A DNA stretch of 34,098 nucleotides from Flavobacteriaceae bacterium (GTDB lineage: Bacteria > Bacteroidota > Bacteroidia > Flavobacteriales > Flavobacteriaceae), in assembly GCA_023260435.1 (NCBI GenBank), contig JALQVG010000055.1:1-34098 (forward strand), read 5' to 3'. The notes under the pieces were generated by a model, which saw only the letters and a list, made by a program, of their open reading frames with translations, ran no database searches and was not told where the DNA came from. A program made the translations under genes and the position numbers. This document shows, piece by piece, positions 1-7,761 of the stretch (positions are counted from its first letter, which is position 1; each line of letters begins with the position of its first letter).

Positions 1-120
1 CAGGCCGCCGACCGAGGCGTCGAACACCGCCACGCCCAGCTCCAGCGACGCGTAGACGTTGGCCACCGCCATACCGTAGGTGTCGTGGTAATGGCCGGCG
101 AGCCTGTCCACCGGCACACG
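1..120 (-). CDS. Hydroxymethylglutaryl-CoA lyase, internal fragment (foreign DNA)
   Basis: Read on the minus strand, the first 120 bases give an uninterrupted 40-codon frame. It contains HYHDTYGMAVANVYASLELG followed by VAVFDASVGGL. This matches the HMG-CoA lyase core, where the H-x-HDTYG-x-A-x-AN segment carries metal and substrate ligands and the V-x-D-x-S-x-x-GL strand precedes the catalytic GGCP loop. The enzyme cleaves HMG-CoA to acetoacetate and acetyl-CoA in leucine degradation. The fragment lacks both ends of the protein. By hand count 83 of 120 bases are G or C, with GC-rich third positions typical of a high-GC proteobacterium or actinobacterium and unlike everything after position 121. 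It stops where adenylate kinase begins, so it is probably not part of this chromosome. Confidence 0.8.
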
Positions 121-125
121 TTTCG
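117..125. other. Chimeric junction between high-GC DNA and Bacteroidota adk
   Basis: Left of about position 120 the DNA is about 69% G+C and reads as HMG-CoA lyase on the minus strand. From position 121 it reads as the interior of adenylate kinase on the plus strand (TTT CGC CAC CAC ATA, giving FRHHI). The adk P-loop region that should precede this is missing, and the codon just before (ACG) does not fit the expected hydrophobic residue of the TGD-x-FR motif. A join of two gene interiors in opposite orientation, at the contig end and with a composition step, points to an assembly or amplification artefact rather than natural insertion. Confidence 0.75.
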
Positions 126-591
126 CCACCACATAAAAAACGGCACCTCTTTGGGGTTGCTGGCTCAATCATATATGGATCAAGGTGCTTTGGTGCCCGA
201 CCAGGTAACCATCGATATGTTGGAAGAAGCAGTAGACCAGACTCCTGAGGCCAAAGGATTTATTTTTGATGGCTTTCCCAGAACAACCGCACAGGCCGAG
301 GCGTTGGATGCTTTTCTTGCCAGTAAAAACATGGAGGTTTCTGCTACCATAGCTTTAGAGGCCCATGATGAGGAATTATTGGTGCGTCTGTTGGAACGCG
401 GTAAAATAAGTGGACGTCCTGATGATCAAGACGAGACAAAAATCCGCACAAGATTTGATGAGTACAACCAAAAAACAGCCCCGCTTAGGAACTACTACCA
501 GGCGCAAAATAAATTTTATTCGGTAGATGGCATAGGAGCCATTGAAGAAGTCAAACAGCGCATTGCCGAGGTGATCGCCAACCTAGGATAG
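121..591 (+). CDS. adk: Adenylate kinase, 5'-truncated
   Basis: Adenylate kinase converts ATP plus AMP to two ADP in the cytoplasm. The visible 156 codons start at FRHHIKNGTSLG, part of the AMP-binding region. They include GFIFDGFPRTTAQAEAL (the conserved DGFPR AMP and phosphate contact), LLERGKISGRPDDQDETKIR (the short LID with its Arg) and the C-terminal helix. The first roughly 36 residues, including the GxPGSGKGTQ P-loop, are absent because the sequence is cut at the chimeric junction. A GTG at 85 opens the same frame, but its first 12 codons are foreign and should not be annotated. The gene ends with TAG immediately before the obgE ATG. In many Bacteroidota the order is hpt-adk-obgE, so a hypoxanthine phosphoribosyltransferase gene would be expected upstream in the real genome. 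Confidence 0.93.
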   Translation, partial: FRHHIKNGTSLGLLAQSYMDQGALVPDQVTIDMLEEAVDQTPEAKGFIFDGFPRTTAQAEALDAFLASKNMEVSATIALEAHDEELLVRLLERGKISGRPDDQDETKIRTRFDEYNQKTAPLRNYYQAQNKFYSVDGIGAIEEVKQRIAEVIANLG

Positions 592-1605
592 ATGACAGAC
601 GGAAATTTTGTTGATTACGTAAAAGTGTATATGTCCTCTGGAAACGGAGGAAAAGGATCTATGCACCTGCATAGAGAAAAATTTGTAGCCAAGGGAGGCC
701 CTGATGGGGGAGATGGCGGTCGCGGAGGACATGTCATTCTCCGGGGAGACAAGAACTTATGGACTTTACTGCACTACAAATACACCAAACACATGAGTGC
801 TACCCATGGCGAGCACGGGAGTAAAAACAGAAGTTTTGGTGCTGATGGAAAAGACGTCTATGTCGACGTGCCGCTGGGTACCGTTGTCAAAGATGCAGAA
901 ACCGGAGAGTTTGTCTGTGAAATAACGGAGCACGGTCAAGAAATCATTCTACTCGAAGGAGGTATGGGTGGTCTAGGCAACTGGCATTTTCGTACATCCA
1001 CGAACCAAACTCCTCGATATGCCCAGCCGGGAATTCCTGGAAAGGAGGGATACTATACGTTAGAACTCAAGGTATTGGCCGATGTCGGTTTAGTGGGTTA
1101 TCCCAATGCAGGCAAATCGACCTTATTGTCCGTAATCACCGCAGCTAAGCCCAAAATTGCCGACTATGAATTCACTACTCTAAAGCCCAACTTAGGGATT
1201 GTGGGGTACCGAGATTTTCAAAGTTTTGTTATGGCAGACATCCCAGGTATCATCGAAGGTGCTGCAGAGGGAAAGGGGTTAGGTCACTACTTTTTACGCC
1301 ATATAGAACGCAATGCTACCTTGCTTTTTTTGATCCCAGCGGATGCTAAAGACATCGCGAAAGATTATCATATTTTATTGGATGAATTGCGCCGATACAA
1401 CCCTGAACTTTTAGACAAAGATCGAGTCATCGGAATTTCTAAATCAGATATGTTGGATCAAGAGCTTCAAGAGGCGTTGACCGCTGAATTAGACGGTGTT
1501 TTTGGCGATACTCCCTACGTATTTTTCTCTTCCGTAGCAGAAACAGGGTTGATGGCCTTGAAAGACCTGTTGTGGAAGACCATTCACCTAAGTAAGCACC
1601 AGTGA
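592..1605 (+). CDS. obgE: Obg-family GTPase ObgE
   Basis: This is an essential ribosome-associated GTPase that acts in 50S subunit assembly and stress control. The 337 residues show the glycine-rich Obg fold at about 1-160 ([18 protein letters not shown]), then the G domain. G1 is GYPNAGKS at 169-176, the switch I region is TTLKPNLG near 195-202, and G3 is DIPG at 216-219. The G4 motif is SKSD at 283-286 rather than the textbook NKxD. I recall this as usual for Bacteroidota Obg proteins and do not regard it as a defect. The C-terminus is short, with no long acidic OCT domain, again normal for the phylum. The ATG directly abuts the adk stop and the stop codon overlaps the GTG of the next gene, so translation is probably coupled. 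Confidence 0.96.
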   Translation: MTDGNFVDYVKVYMSSGNGGKGSMHLHREKFVAKGGPDGGDGGRGGHVILRGDKNLWTLLHYKYTKHMSATHGEHGSKNRSFGADGKDVYVDVPLGTVVKDAETGEFVCEITEHGQEIILLEGGMGGLGNWHFRTSTNQTPRYAQPGIPGKEGYYTLELKVLADVGLVGYPNAGKSTLLSVITAAKPKIADYEFTTLKPNLGIVGYRDFQSFVMADIPGIIEGAAEGKGLGHYFLRHIERNATLLFLIPADAKDIAKDYHILLDELRRYNPELLDKDRVIGISKSDMLDQELQEALTAELDGVFGDTPYVFFSSVAETGLMALKDLLWKTIHLSKHQ

Positions 1606-2954
1606 AAAAAGTCCATTTTATTGCCATTGGAGGCAGTGCCATGCACAATTTAGCCTTGGCCTTGGCCCATCAAGGAATTGAAGTGTCGGGAAGCGATGAC
1701 GTGATTTTTGAGCCTTCCAAAACCCGACTTAAAGCACAGGGAATACTTCCCGCAGAGATGGGGTGGTTTCCTGAGCGATTGACCTCTGATATAGATGCCG
1801 TGATTTTGGGGATGCACGCCAAACCCGATAACCCTGAACTATTACGCGCCCAGGAGATGGGTCTAAACGTACTTTCATATCCGGAATATATTTACCACCA
1901 CGCACAACACAAAACACGAGTGGTCATCGCAGGTAGTCATGGAAAGACCACCATCACCTCTATGGTTTTGCACGTTTTGCATCAATGTGGTATGGAGGTT
2001 GACTATTTGGTGGGTGCTCAGCTGGAAGGTTTTGACCGTATGGTTCACTTGACTACAGAAAATGCATTTATGCTGATTGAAGGGGACGAGTATCTGTCTT
2101 CGCCCATTGATCGCCGGCCCAAATTTCATTGGTATCAGGCCAATATTGCCCTGATCAGCGGTATCGCTTGGGACCACATCAATGTGTTTCCTACCCAAGA
2201 ATCTTACGACGATCAGTTTAGGCAGTTCATCGATTTAATGGTTCCAGGAGGCAGTTTGGTGTATTGTCAAGATGACGCCAAAGTAGTGGCTCTAGCAGAG
2301 CAAACGGACCGACACCTCAAAAGAATACCGTACACCCTACCTGAGCATGAAGTAGTCGATGGAGTAACGTATTTAGAGACCCCAGAAGGCATGATGCCTC
2401 TATCTGTTTTTGGACCGCATAACCTCAGCAATTTGGCAGGTGCCCGTTGGGTGTGTCAGTTGATGGGAATCGACGAATTAGATTTCTACAACGCTATAGC
2501 CAGTTTTAAGGGTGCAGCTAAACGACTTGAGTTGGTCAAACGACAAGGCTCTGGATTTGTGTACAAAGACTTTGCTCATGCACCTAGTAAAGTGCTCGCT
2601 ACGACGGCAGCAGTACGCGCCCAGTTTCCACAACATAAATTGGTGGTAGCCTTGGAGTTACATACCTACAGCAGCCTAAACCCCGCTTTTCTTCCGGAGT
2701 ACCGCCATACATTGGCAGGTGCAGATCAAGCAGTAGTGTTTTATGATCCAGAGGCATTGGCCATTAAACGAATGGATGAGGTGGCACCAAGTGCCGTGGC
2801 AGAGGCATTCGATCATCCAGGACTTAGGGTCTTTACCACCCCCCAACAAGTAGCGGAGTTGTTTTATGGGATCGATTTAGCGCAAACCGTCGTTTTGATG
2901 ATGAGTTCTGGACACTTTGGCGGTCTTGATCTGTCCTTAATCGGAACAAAATAA
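1602..2954 (+). CDS. mpl: Mpl-type UDP-N-acetylmuramate:murein-tripeptide ligase (Mur ligase family)
   Basis: It belongs to the Mur ligase superfamily. The best match is Mpl, which re-attaches recycled L-Ala-gamma-D-Glu-meso-DAP tripeptide to UDP-MurNAc in the cytoplasm for peptidoglycan recycling. The 450 residues begin with the Rossmann-like MurC/Mpl motif [12 protein letters not shown] (HFIAIGG at about 5-11). The ATP P-loop GSHGKTT is at 111-117, an EGDEY segment is near 160, and an FGPHNLSN motif opens the third domain. MurC is the alternative, but MurC normally lies in the dcw cluster and has a slightly different N-terminal motif. The start is GTG, overlapping the obgE TGA by four bases (GTGA); no better start is nearby. 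Confidence 0.85.
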   Translation: MKKVHFIAIGGSAMHNLALALAHQGIEVSGSDDVIFEPSKTRLKAQGILPAEMGWFPERLTSDIDAVILGMHAKPDNPELLRAQEMGLNVLSYPEYIYHHAQHKTRVVIAGSHGKTTITSMVLHVLHQCGMEVDYLVGAQLEGFDRMVHLTTENAFMLIEGDEYLSSPIDRRPKFHWYQANIALISGIAWDHINVFPTQESYDDQFRQFIDLMVPGGSLVYCQDDAKVVALAEQTDRHLKRIPYTLPEHEVVDGVTYLETPEGMMPLSVFGPHNLSNLAGARWVCQLMGIDELDFYNAIASFKGAAKRLELVKRQGSGFVYKDFAHAPSKVLATTAAVRAQFPQHKLVVALELHTYSSLNPAFLPEYRHTLAGADQAVVFYDPEALAIKRMDEVAPSAVAEAFDHPGLRVFTTPQQVAELFYGIDLAQTVVLMMSSGHFGGLDLSLIGTK

Positions 2955-2984
2955 TCGTTATTTAAAGAGGCTTACTTTTAGGGG

Positions 2985-3668
2985 ATGAGTCAAGCTATGT
3001 CCCTGTGGTCTGCAGAAGATCAACCCCGTGAGCGATTGATGTCCCAATCGCCACAAGCCTTGAGCAATGCCGAGTTGATCGCTTTGATATTAGGCACAGG
3101 GGTGCAACATCAGTCCGCACTAGCTGTGGCCCAATCCATACTCGCCTTGGCAGATCACCAACTGGCCAGTTTGGCTACTCAACCCTGGAATGACTGGGTC
3201 TGCCTTAAAGGTGTGGGTACAGTTAAAGCAGTGCGTCTAGCTGCGGCTATCGAACTAAGTCGCCGTATCCCTTTAGATCCATCCATTAGTCGTTGTGCGT
3301 TAACGAGCAGCCAGGACGTGTATCAGTTGCTCAAGCCGAAGCTAGCCCACCTTCCTCACGAAGAGTTTTGGGTGCTTTACCTCAACAATGCCCACAAGTT
3401 ATTGTATATGCACCGATTGAGTCAAGGAGGTATTACCGCTACTTATGTGGATATTCGATTGTTGCTCAAAGAGGCGCTACAGAGGCGCGCCGTGGCTATT
3501 GTGGTGGCCCACAACCACCCTTCAGGTCAGTTGCAGCCTTCGAGTCAAGACAGAGAACTCACAGAAAAAATTAAAAAAGCTGTCGAGTTGATCGATATAA
3601 AGTTGTTGGATCACTTGGTGATTGCCCAGCAGGAATACTTGAGTTTTGCCGATCAGCATTGGTTGTAA
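2985..3668 (+). CDS. radC: RadC-family JAB/MPN-domain protein
   Basis: The protein has 227 residues. An N-terminal helix-hairpin-helix-like region (about 25-95, including LKGVGTVKAVRLAAAIEL) is followed by a JAB/MPN metalloprotein domain. The JAMM-type zinc-binding signature is visible: H176-N-H178-P-S and D189, with an acidic EE pair near 126-127. The family is widely called a DNA repair protein, but that assignment is weak; its biochemical role is unsettled and a metal-dependent hydrolase activity is inferred from the motif. The ATG at 2985 is chosen because RERLMSQSPQALSNAELIALILGTG matches the family N-terminus shortly after it; a second in-frame ATG at 2997 is possible. It lies 30 bases after mpl on the same strand and 18 bases before the next gene. 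Confidence 0.92.
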   Translation: MSQAMSLWSAEDQPRERLMSQSPQALSNAELIALILGTGVQHQSALAVAQSILALADHQLASLATQPWNDWVCLKGVGTVKAVRLAAAIELSRRIPLDPSISRCALTSSQDVYQLLKPKLAHLPHEEFWVLYLNNAHKLLYMHRLSQGGITATYVDIRLLLKEALQRRAVAIVVAHNHPSGQLQPSSQDRELTEKIKKAVELIDIKLLDHLVIAQQEYLSFADQHWL

Positions 3669-3673
3669 ATCCC

Positions 3674-3681
3674 TATTTTTG
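3674..3681 (+). promoter_or_regulatory. Possible Bacteroidota -7 box (TATTTTTG)
   Basis: TATTTTTG matches the phylum -7 consensus TAnnTTTG exactly and lies five bases before the ATG of the deacetylase-like gene, in an 18-base gap. The nearest upstream TTTTG (3644-3648, inside radC) is 25 bases away, longer than the usual spacing. If the box is used, the transcript would have almost no 5' leader. It could equally be chance in a T-rich gap. Confidence 0.3.
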
Positions 3682-3686
3682 GGTCC

Positions 3687-4997
3687 ATGGCAGAGGATCT
3701 ACTCGTTTACACCCCTGAAATCACCATGAGGCTGCGCTATGTAGCCCAACAGTTCTTTGGACGTATTCTTGGGATTAAATTTACCCTAACCACAGACCGA
3801 GTAGCTTTTGTGGAACATTCAGGACCAAAACTCGCCTATACGAAACAGACTTTAGGTACTGGGTTATGGATGAAGTGTCACGATTTGCTTTTTGATGGAG
3901 GTATTGAGGATTACCCTATTGCTGTAGTAGATTGGGGTGGGCTCCCTTGTTTTTTTCAAACCGCGGAGCAAGAACCTATATCCTGTGACTTACTGGCCGC
4001 TTCATTTTATTTGTTGACCCGATATGAGGAGTATTTGCCTCACGTGAGCGATGAGCATGGTCGTTTTCCCGCAGCTCAAAGTTTGGGGGCGCGCTACGGA
4101 TTTTTAACCCTCCCGGTGGTAGACTTATGGGCCCAGAGATTTCAGGATACGTTGCATGAAATGTACGGGGTAGTTAAAACCAACAAAAGAGTGTATCAGT
4201 ACTGCTCGATGCTCAATGTATCTGCTTCTCATGAGTTTTTATATCGAGGTTTCCTTCGACAGATTTCTGGGATAGCTATGGATTTGTTAGGGTTTAAAAT
4301 GCGCCGATTAGGTTATAGGGTTCTGGTAGGTTTGGGCCTAAAAAAAGATCCCTACGACTTGTATGAGGAAGTGCTTAAAGCCCACAAGAAATTGGGACAA
4401 GTCCCTAAAGTTTTCTTTCAATTGGCCAAGTATGGCCCCTACGATAAAAATGTTTCGCCGTACAACCGTCATTTTCAGCATTTGATCAAGTCAGTAGGGG
4501 ATTATGCCCAGATCGCATTAGCGGCTTCCTATGCTTCTTTTGATGATCCTGAGACGTTGCTTGAAGAGAAAAAAGTGCTTTCAGATATTGTTCATAGACC
4601 TATCGACTCCTGTAAAACTAGGTATAATCGTTTAAACATTCCATTGACCTATAGAGACATGGTCGATGCTGGATTCACCGAAGATTACTCTATGGGATAT
4701 ACCCATGATTTGGGATTCCGCGCGGGTACGTGTACTCCATTTCATTTTTATGATTTGTATTTAGAGATGCAACAGCCTATTGTGGTTTATCCTTTTGCGG
4801 TACAAGATTACGCCTTGCTTAAAGAAAAAAGTATGGCAGACGCCATGCTTAAAATGAAAGCGATGTATGCCCATGTCCATCAAGTAGGGGGTTGGATGGG
4901 GGTGATCTTTTCCATGGAACTTTTGGGGAGTCCCCAAAAGTATGATTGGAAAAAACTTTATGTAGCACAGTTAAAAGCCTTTTATGCTGCGTCCTGA
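3687..4997 (+). CDS. Polysaccharide-deacetylase-like protein, probably catalytically degenerate
   Basis: The 436 residues resemble a flavobacterial family annotated as polysaccharide deacetylase, with an N-terminal alpha/beta region (YTPEITMRLRYVAQQFFGRILG, TRYEEYLPH) and a C-terminal NodB-like barrel (TEDYSMGYTHDLGFRAGTCTPFHFYDL at about 331-357). As I recall the family, the barrel carries a D-x-D pair, a G-I/L-HPSY motif and an RQH motif for metal binding and catalysis. At the matching places this protein has N177-V-S179, A279-A280-SY and K310-T-R312. The fold therefore appears kept while the metal ligands are gone. No signal peptide is seen, so it is probably cytoplasmic. It overlaps the downstream HAD phosphatase gene by 14 bases. 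The loss of activity is inferred from remembered homologues, not from an alignment. Confidence 0.75.
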   Translation: MAEDLLVYTPEITMRLRYVAQQFFGRILGIKFTLTTDRVAFVEHSGPKLAYTKQTLGTGLWMKCHDLLFDGGIEDYPIAVVDWGGLPCFFQTAEQEPISCDLLAASFYLLTRYEEYLPHVSDEHGRFPAAQSLGARYGFLTLPVVDLWAQRFQDTLHEMYGVVKTNKRVYQYCSMLNVSASHEFLYRGFLRQISGIAMDLLGFKMRRLGYRVLVGLGLKKDPYDLYEEVLKAHKKLGQVPKVFFQLAKYGPYDKNVSPYNRHFQHLIKSVGDYAQIALAASYASFDDPETLLEEKKVLSDIVHRPIDSCKTRYNRLNIPLTYRDMVDAGFTEDYSMGYTHDLGFRAGTCTPFHFYDLYLEMQQPIVVYPFAVQDYALLKEKSMADAMLKMKAMYAHVHQVGGWMGVIFSMELLGSPQKYDWKKLYVAQLKAFYAAS

Positions 4998-5673
4998 AGT
5001 CGAACATATTTTTTTTGATTTAGACCATACCCTATGGGACTTTGAACGCAACTCTGCAGCCGCGTTTGAAGTGCTTTTGGCTGATATGGCCATTCCGATA
5101 GATGTTCAGGTGTTTCATGGGGTTTACTCTCCGATAAACGAAGCATATTGGGAGTTGTATCGTCAGGGCTTGATAAGTCAACAAGAGCTTCGCCTAGGGC
5201 GGTTGAGGGATAGTTTTCATCAACTCGATGTTTCTGTGGAGGAATCGGTCATTCAACAGGCTTCAGAGGGCTACATCGACTTGTTAACCACGTTTACGCA
5301 TTTAATGCCGGGTACTGTGGAGTTGTTGGACTACCTAAAGCCAAATTATACCCTACATATTATCACGAATGGTTTTCGGGAGGCACAAGCTAGAAAGTTG
5401 GCTCATTCATCCTTAGCTCCCTACTTTGATCAAGTGATCGATTCTGAAAGTGTCGGTGTAAAAAAACCTCATCCCCTTATTTTTGAAAGTGCGCTACAGC
5501 GTGCTGCAGCCAAGAAAGAATCTGCTTTGATGGTAGGGGATCATCTTGAAGCAGATGTGTTAGGAGCATTATCCTTGGGCTGGCAGGCGGTACACTATGA
5601 CCCTTTGGGTAAACAGGTACATACCCATTGTCCCATTATTCATGATCTGAGGACCCTAAAGGATTGGCTTTAG
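4984..5673 (+). CDS. HAD-superfamily phosphatase, YjjG/YfnB type
   Basis: This is a haloacid-dehalogenase-like hydrolase of 229 residues with all four motifs: motif I DLDHT with nucleophile D12 and D14, motif II T128-N129-G, motif III Lys at K160 in GVKKP, and motif IV GD186-x4-D191. The helical cap at about 20-105 and the FFDLDHTLWDFERNS start match the YjjG group, which includes noncanonical pyrimidine nucleotide 5'-nucleotidases; the exact substrate cannot be told from sequence. The ATG at 4984 lies inside the end of the upstream gene (14-base overlap), which suggests translational coupling. Its stop is one base from the stop of the convergent rarA. Confidence 0.88.
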   Translation: MLRPEVEHIFFDLDHTLWDFERNSAAAFEVLLADMAIPIDVQVFHGVYSPINEAYWELYRQGLISQQELRLGRLRDSFHQLDVSVEESVIQQASEGYIDLLTTFTHLMPGTVELLDYLKPNYTLHIITNGFREAQARKLAHSSLAPYFDQVIDSESVGVKKPHPLIFESALQRAAAKKESALMVGDHLEADVLGALSLGWQAVHYDPLGKQVHTHCPIIHDLRTLKDWL

Positions 5674-5674
5674 G

Positions 5675-6946
5675 TTATTTACCTCCCCAAAGCTTTTTCA
5701 TCTGCTGGTCGATTTGCTGCTCCTTGGTATTTTCCCTTGGGGTATATAGTTGGGTTCCTTTAATTTCCTCTGGCATAAAATCCATACGGGCAAATGACTC
5801 AGGATTGTTGTGCGCATAATGATATTCTTTCCCATAACCCAGCTCTTTCATCAGTTTAGTCGGTGCATTGCGCAAGGCTAAAGGAACGGGTAGGTCTCCT
5901 GTTTTTCGCACTAATTCCTGTGCATCATTGATCGCTTGATACGCACTATTGCTCTTGGGCGAAGTAGCCAGGTAAAGCACACATTGACTGAGAATGATCC
6001 TGGATTCCGGATATCCGATGGATGTTACCGCTTCGAAGGTGGTTTGTGCCATCACCAAGGCAGTTGGTTGTGCCAGCCCAATATCTTCTGCTGCCAAGAT
6101 CACCAATCTGCGCGCAATAAATTTTAGGTCCTCTCCAGACTCAATCATTCTGGCCAGCCAGTACACAGAGGCATTTGGATCGGATCCTCGGATCGACTTG
6201 ATCAGGGCAGAAGCTATATCGTAGTGTTGTTCCCCAGATTTGTCGTAATGCAGTGGCATCGCTTTGAGTTGAGAGGAGACATACTCATCGGTCAATTCAA
6301 GTCCTGGCTGTCCATAACTTTGAACCAAAAGCTCTAACAGATTGAGTAATTTCCTTCCGTCCCCTGAACTCGCTCGGTACAAAGATTTTTTTTCTTTAAT
6401 CACCACCTGTTGGTTTTTGAGCCAGGTGTCTTGAGTCACAGCCCGCTCTACTAGGGCGTCTAGGTCGGCTACGCCTAAAGTATCCAATACATATACTTGA
6501 CACCGCGACAAAAGGGCACTATTTACCTCAAAACTTGGGTTTTCTGTAGTAGCGCCGATCAAGGTGACTGTCCCTTTTTCTACAGCCTGGAGTAGTGAAT
6601 CCTGTTGGGATTTGCTAAAACGGTGAATCTCATCGATAAACAGAATAGGATTTTTGGCCGTAAAAAGCCCAGGACTTTTTTGTGCGCGGTCAATGACGTC
6701 ACGCACTTCTTTCACTCCGCTGTGTATGGCGCTTAAAGCAAAGAACGAACGCTTGGTGGTTTGGGCTATGATTTGCGCTATGCTGGTTTTTCCCGTACCC
6801 GGAGGTCCCCATAAAATCATGGAGGGAATATGATCTCTCAGAATATGTCCCGTCAAGGCACCGTTGGGGCCTAGCAAATGATCCTGACCCACTAAATCTT
6901 CTATATTTTGTGGTCTGAGACGTTCTGCTAGTGGTGTGCTATTCAT
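5675..6946 (-). CDS. rarA: Replication-associated recombination protein A (RarA/MgsA)
   Basis: RarA is a clamp-loader-like AAA+ ATPase that acts at stalled replication forks. The 423 residues start with the family signature [22 protein letters not shown]. Walker A GPPGTGKT is at 47-54, Walker [10 protein letters not shown] begins at 102, and sensor 1 [19 protein letters not shown] follows. The C-terminal part has the RarA-specific helical domain ([20 protein letters not shown], then [18 protein letters not shown]) and tetramerisation region. Length and motifs are those of an intact protein. The ATG overlaps the rlmB TGA by four bases (ATGA), so the two genes form one operon. No terminator is visible between it and the convergent HAD gene. 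Confidence 0.96.
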   Translation of the reverse strand: MNSTPLAERLRPQNIEDLVGQDHLLGPNGALTGHILRDHIPSMILWGPPGTGKTSIAQIIAQTTKRSFFALSAIHSGVKEVRDVIDRAQKSPGLFTAKNPILFIDEIHRFSKSQQDSLLQAVEKGTVTLIGATTENPSFEVNSALLSRCQVYVLDTLGVADLDALVERAVTQDTWLKNQQVVIKEKKSLYRASSGDGRKLLNLLELLVQSYGQPGLELTDEYVSSQLKAMPLHYDKSGEQHYDIASALIKSIRGSDPNASVYWLARMIESGEDLKFIARRLVILAAEDIGLAQPTALVMAQTTFEAVTSIGYPESRIILSQCVLYLATSPKSNSAYQAINDAQELVRKTGDLPVPLALRNAPTKLMKELGYGKEYHYAHNNPESFARMDFMPEEIKGTQLYTPRENTKEQQIDQQMKKLWGGK

Positions 6947-7689
6947 CCTTTAGGCATTCTTTGACGTACTACTTCATATAGAATGACCCCACAGGCTACC
7001 GACACATTTAAAGAGGCTATTTCACCCAGAATAGGTAGTGAAGCCTGGTGATCTGTTATTTTTAATACAGCAGGAGAGATTCCGGTATCTTCAGCGCCCA
7101 TGACTAAGGCAATTCCTGGGGTTAAATCTGTCTGGTAAATAGTGTTTGTCGCTTTTTCAGTAGCGGAGACTACTTGTATGCCCGAGGATTGAAGATAATA
7201 CACCGCGTCTTTGATATGATCCACCTTAGCGATAGGTACGGTATATACAGCTCCCGCTGAGGTTTTTACAGTATCTGCATTGACCGGTGCCGCTCCTTTG
7301 GACTGGATGATGATTCCATCGACGCCTGTGCATGAGGCTGTGCGGATCATGGCACCGAAGTTGCGCACATCGGATACCTGATCGAGTACTAAAAACAATG
7401 GAGTTTCTTTCTCAGCACATACTCGATCCACTAAAGATTCCATGGAGACAAACCCAACAGGTGCGACGGTAGCTATGGCTCCTTGATGATTGCCCTGGCC
7501 TAATTTATTTAGTTTTTCTATGGGAACAAATACAGTGCTGATTCCCTTCTGAGCAGCGAGTTTTTTTAAGGAAATCATCAACGGACCCTCAGCTCCATTT
7601 TGGAGGTAGATCTTATCGATGGACTGTCCTGCCTCAATAGCTTCAATGATGGCGCGAATACCGTAAACGGAGTTTTGTTTAGTTTCGAT
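6943..7689 (-). CDS. rlmB: 23S rRNA (guanosine-2'-O-)-methyltransferase RlmB, noncanonical start
   Basis: RlmB is a SPOUT/TrmH methyltransferase that modifies G2251 of 23S rRNA. All three SPOUT motifs are present: DQVSDVRNFGAMIRTA, LVMGAEDTGIS and the knot strand IASLNVSVACGVILYE. The N-terminal substrate-binding domain is encoded upstream of the first canonical in-frame start (TTG at 7581): the frame continues as NSVYGIRAIIEAIEAG then QSIDKIYLQNGAEGPL, clearly homologous sequence. No ATG, GTG or TTG exists in that extension. The codon at the expected family start is ATC (7687-7689), giving 248 residues beginning I-E-T-K-Q-N. Either ATC is used, or it is an ATG with a one-base change or error. 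A -7-like box lies 17 bases upstream. The gene overlaps rarA by four bases. Confidence 0.85.
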   Translation of the reverse strand: METKQNSVYGIRAIIEAIEAGQSIDKIYLQNGAEGPLMISLKKLAAQKGISTVFVPIEKLNKLGQGNHQGAIATVAPVGFVSMESLVDRVCAEKETPLFLVLDQVSDVRNFGAMIRTASCTGVDGIIIQSKGAAPVNADTVKTSAGAVYTVPIAKVDHIKDAVYYLQSSGIQVVSATEKATNTIYQTDLTPGIALVMGAEDTGISPAVLKITDHQASLPILGEIASLNVSVACGVILYEVVRQRMPKG

Positions 7690-7706
7690 GGCTTTATTCT
7701 TTGGGG

Positions 7707-7714
7707 CGAAGGTA
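7707..7714 (-). promoter_or_regulatory. Candidate -7 box for rlmB-rarA
   Basis: The minus strand reads TACCTTCG, one mismatch from TAnnTTTG and with the same TTCG ending as the boxes before two of the SusC genes here. It begins at the end of the T-tract of the preceding terminator and lies 17 bases before the inferred ATC start. No convincing -33 TTTG was found; that region is occupied by the terminator stem. Confidence 0.45.
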
Positions 7715-7740
7715 AAAAAAAACCACCCAATTGGGTGGTT
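7714..7740 (-). terminator. Rho-independent terminator of the first SusC-SusD operon
   Basis: The perfect 20-base palindrome AACCACCCAATTGGGTGGTT (7721-7740) is followed, in minus-strand direction, by seven further T residues (7714-7720). It lies 21 bases after the SusD stop. It separates this operon from rlmB-rarA, which is transcribed in the same direction. Confidence 0.88.
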
Positions 7741-7761
7741 TTCTCTTCTGTAGCCTACAGA

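Noticed and set aside
85-120. Apparent N-terminus of adenylate kinase beginning at GTG 85
   Set aside because: These 12 codons are antisense to the high-GC HMG-CoA lyase fragment and lack any adk P-loop; the frame is open only by chance across the junction.
877-1605. SKSD instead of NKxD in the Obg G4 motif
   Set aside because: As far as I recall this is typical of Bacteroidota Obg proteins, so it is not evidence of inactivation.
7579-7581. TTG as the start of rlmB
   Set aside because: Clear homology to the RlmB N-terminal domain continues 36 codons upstream, so the TTG is internal.
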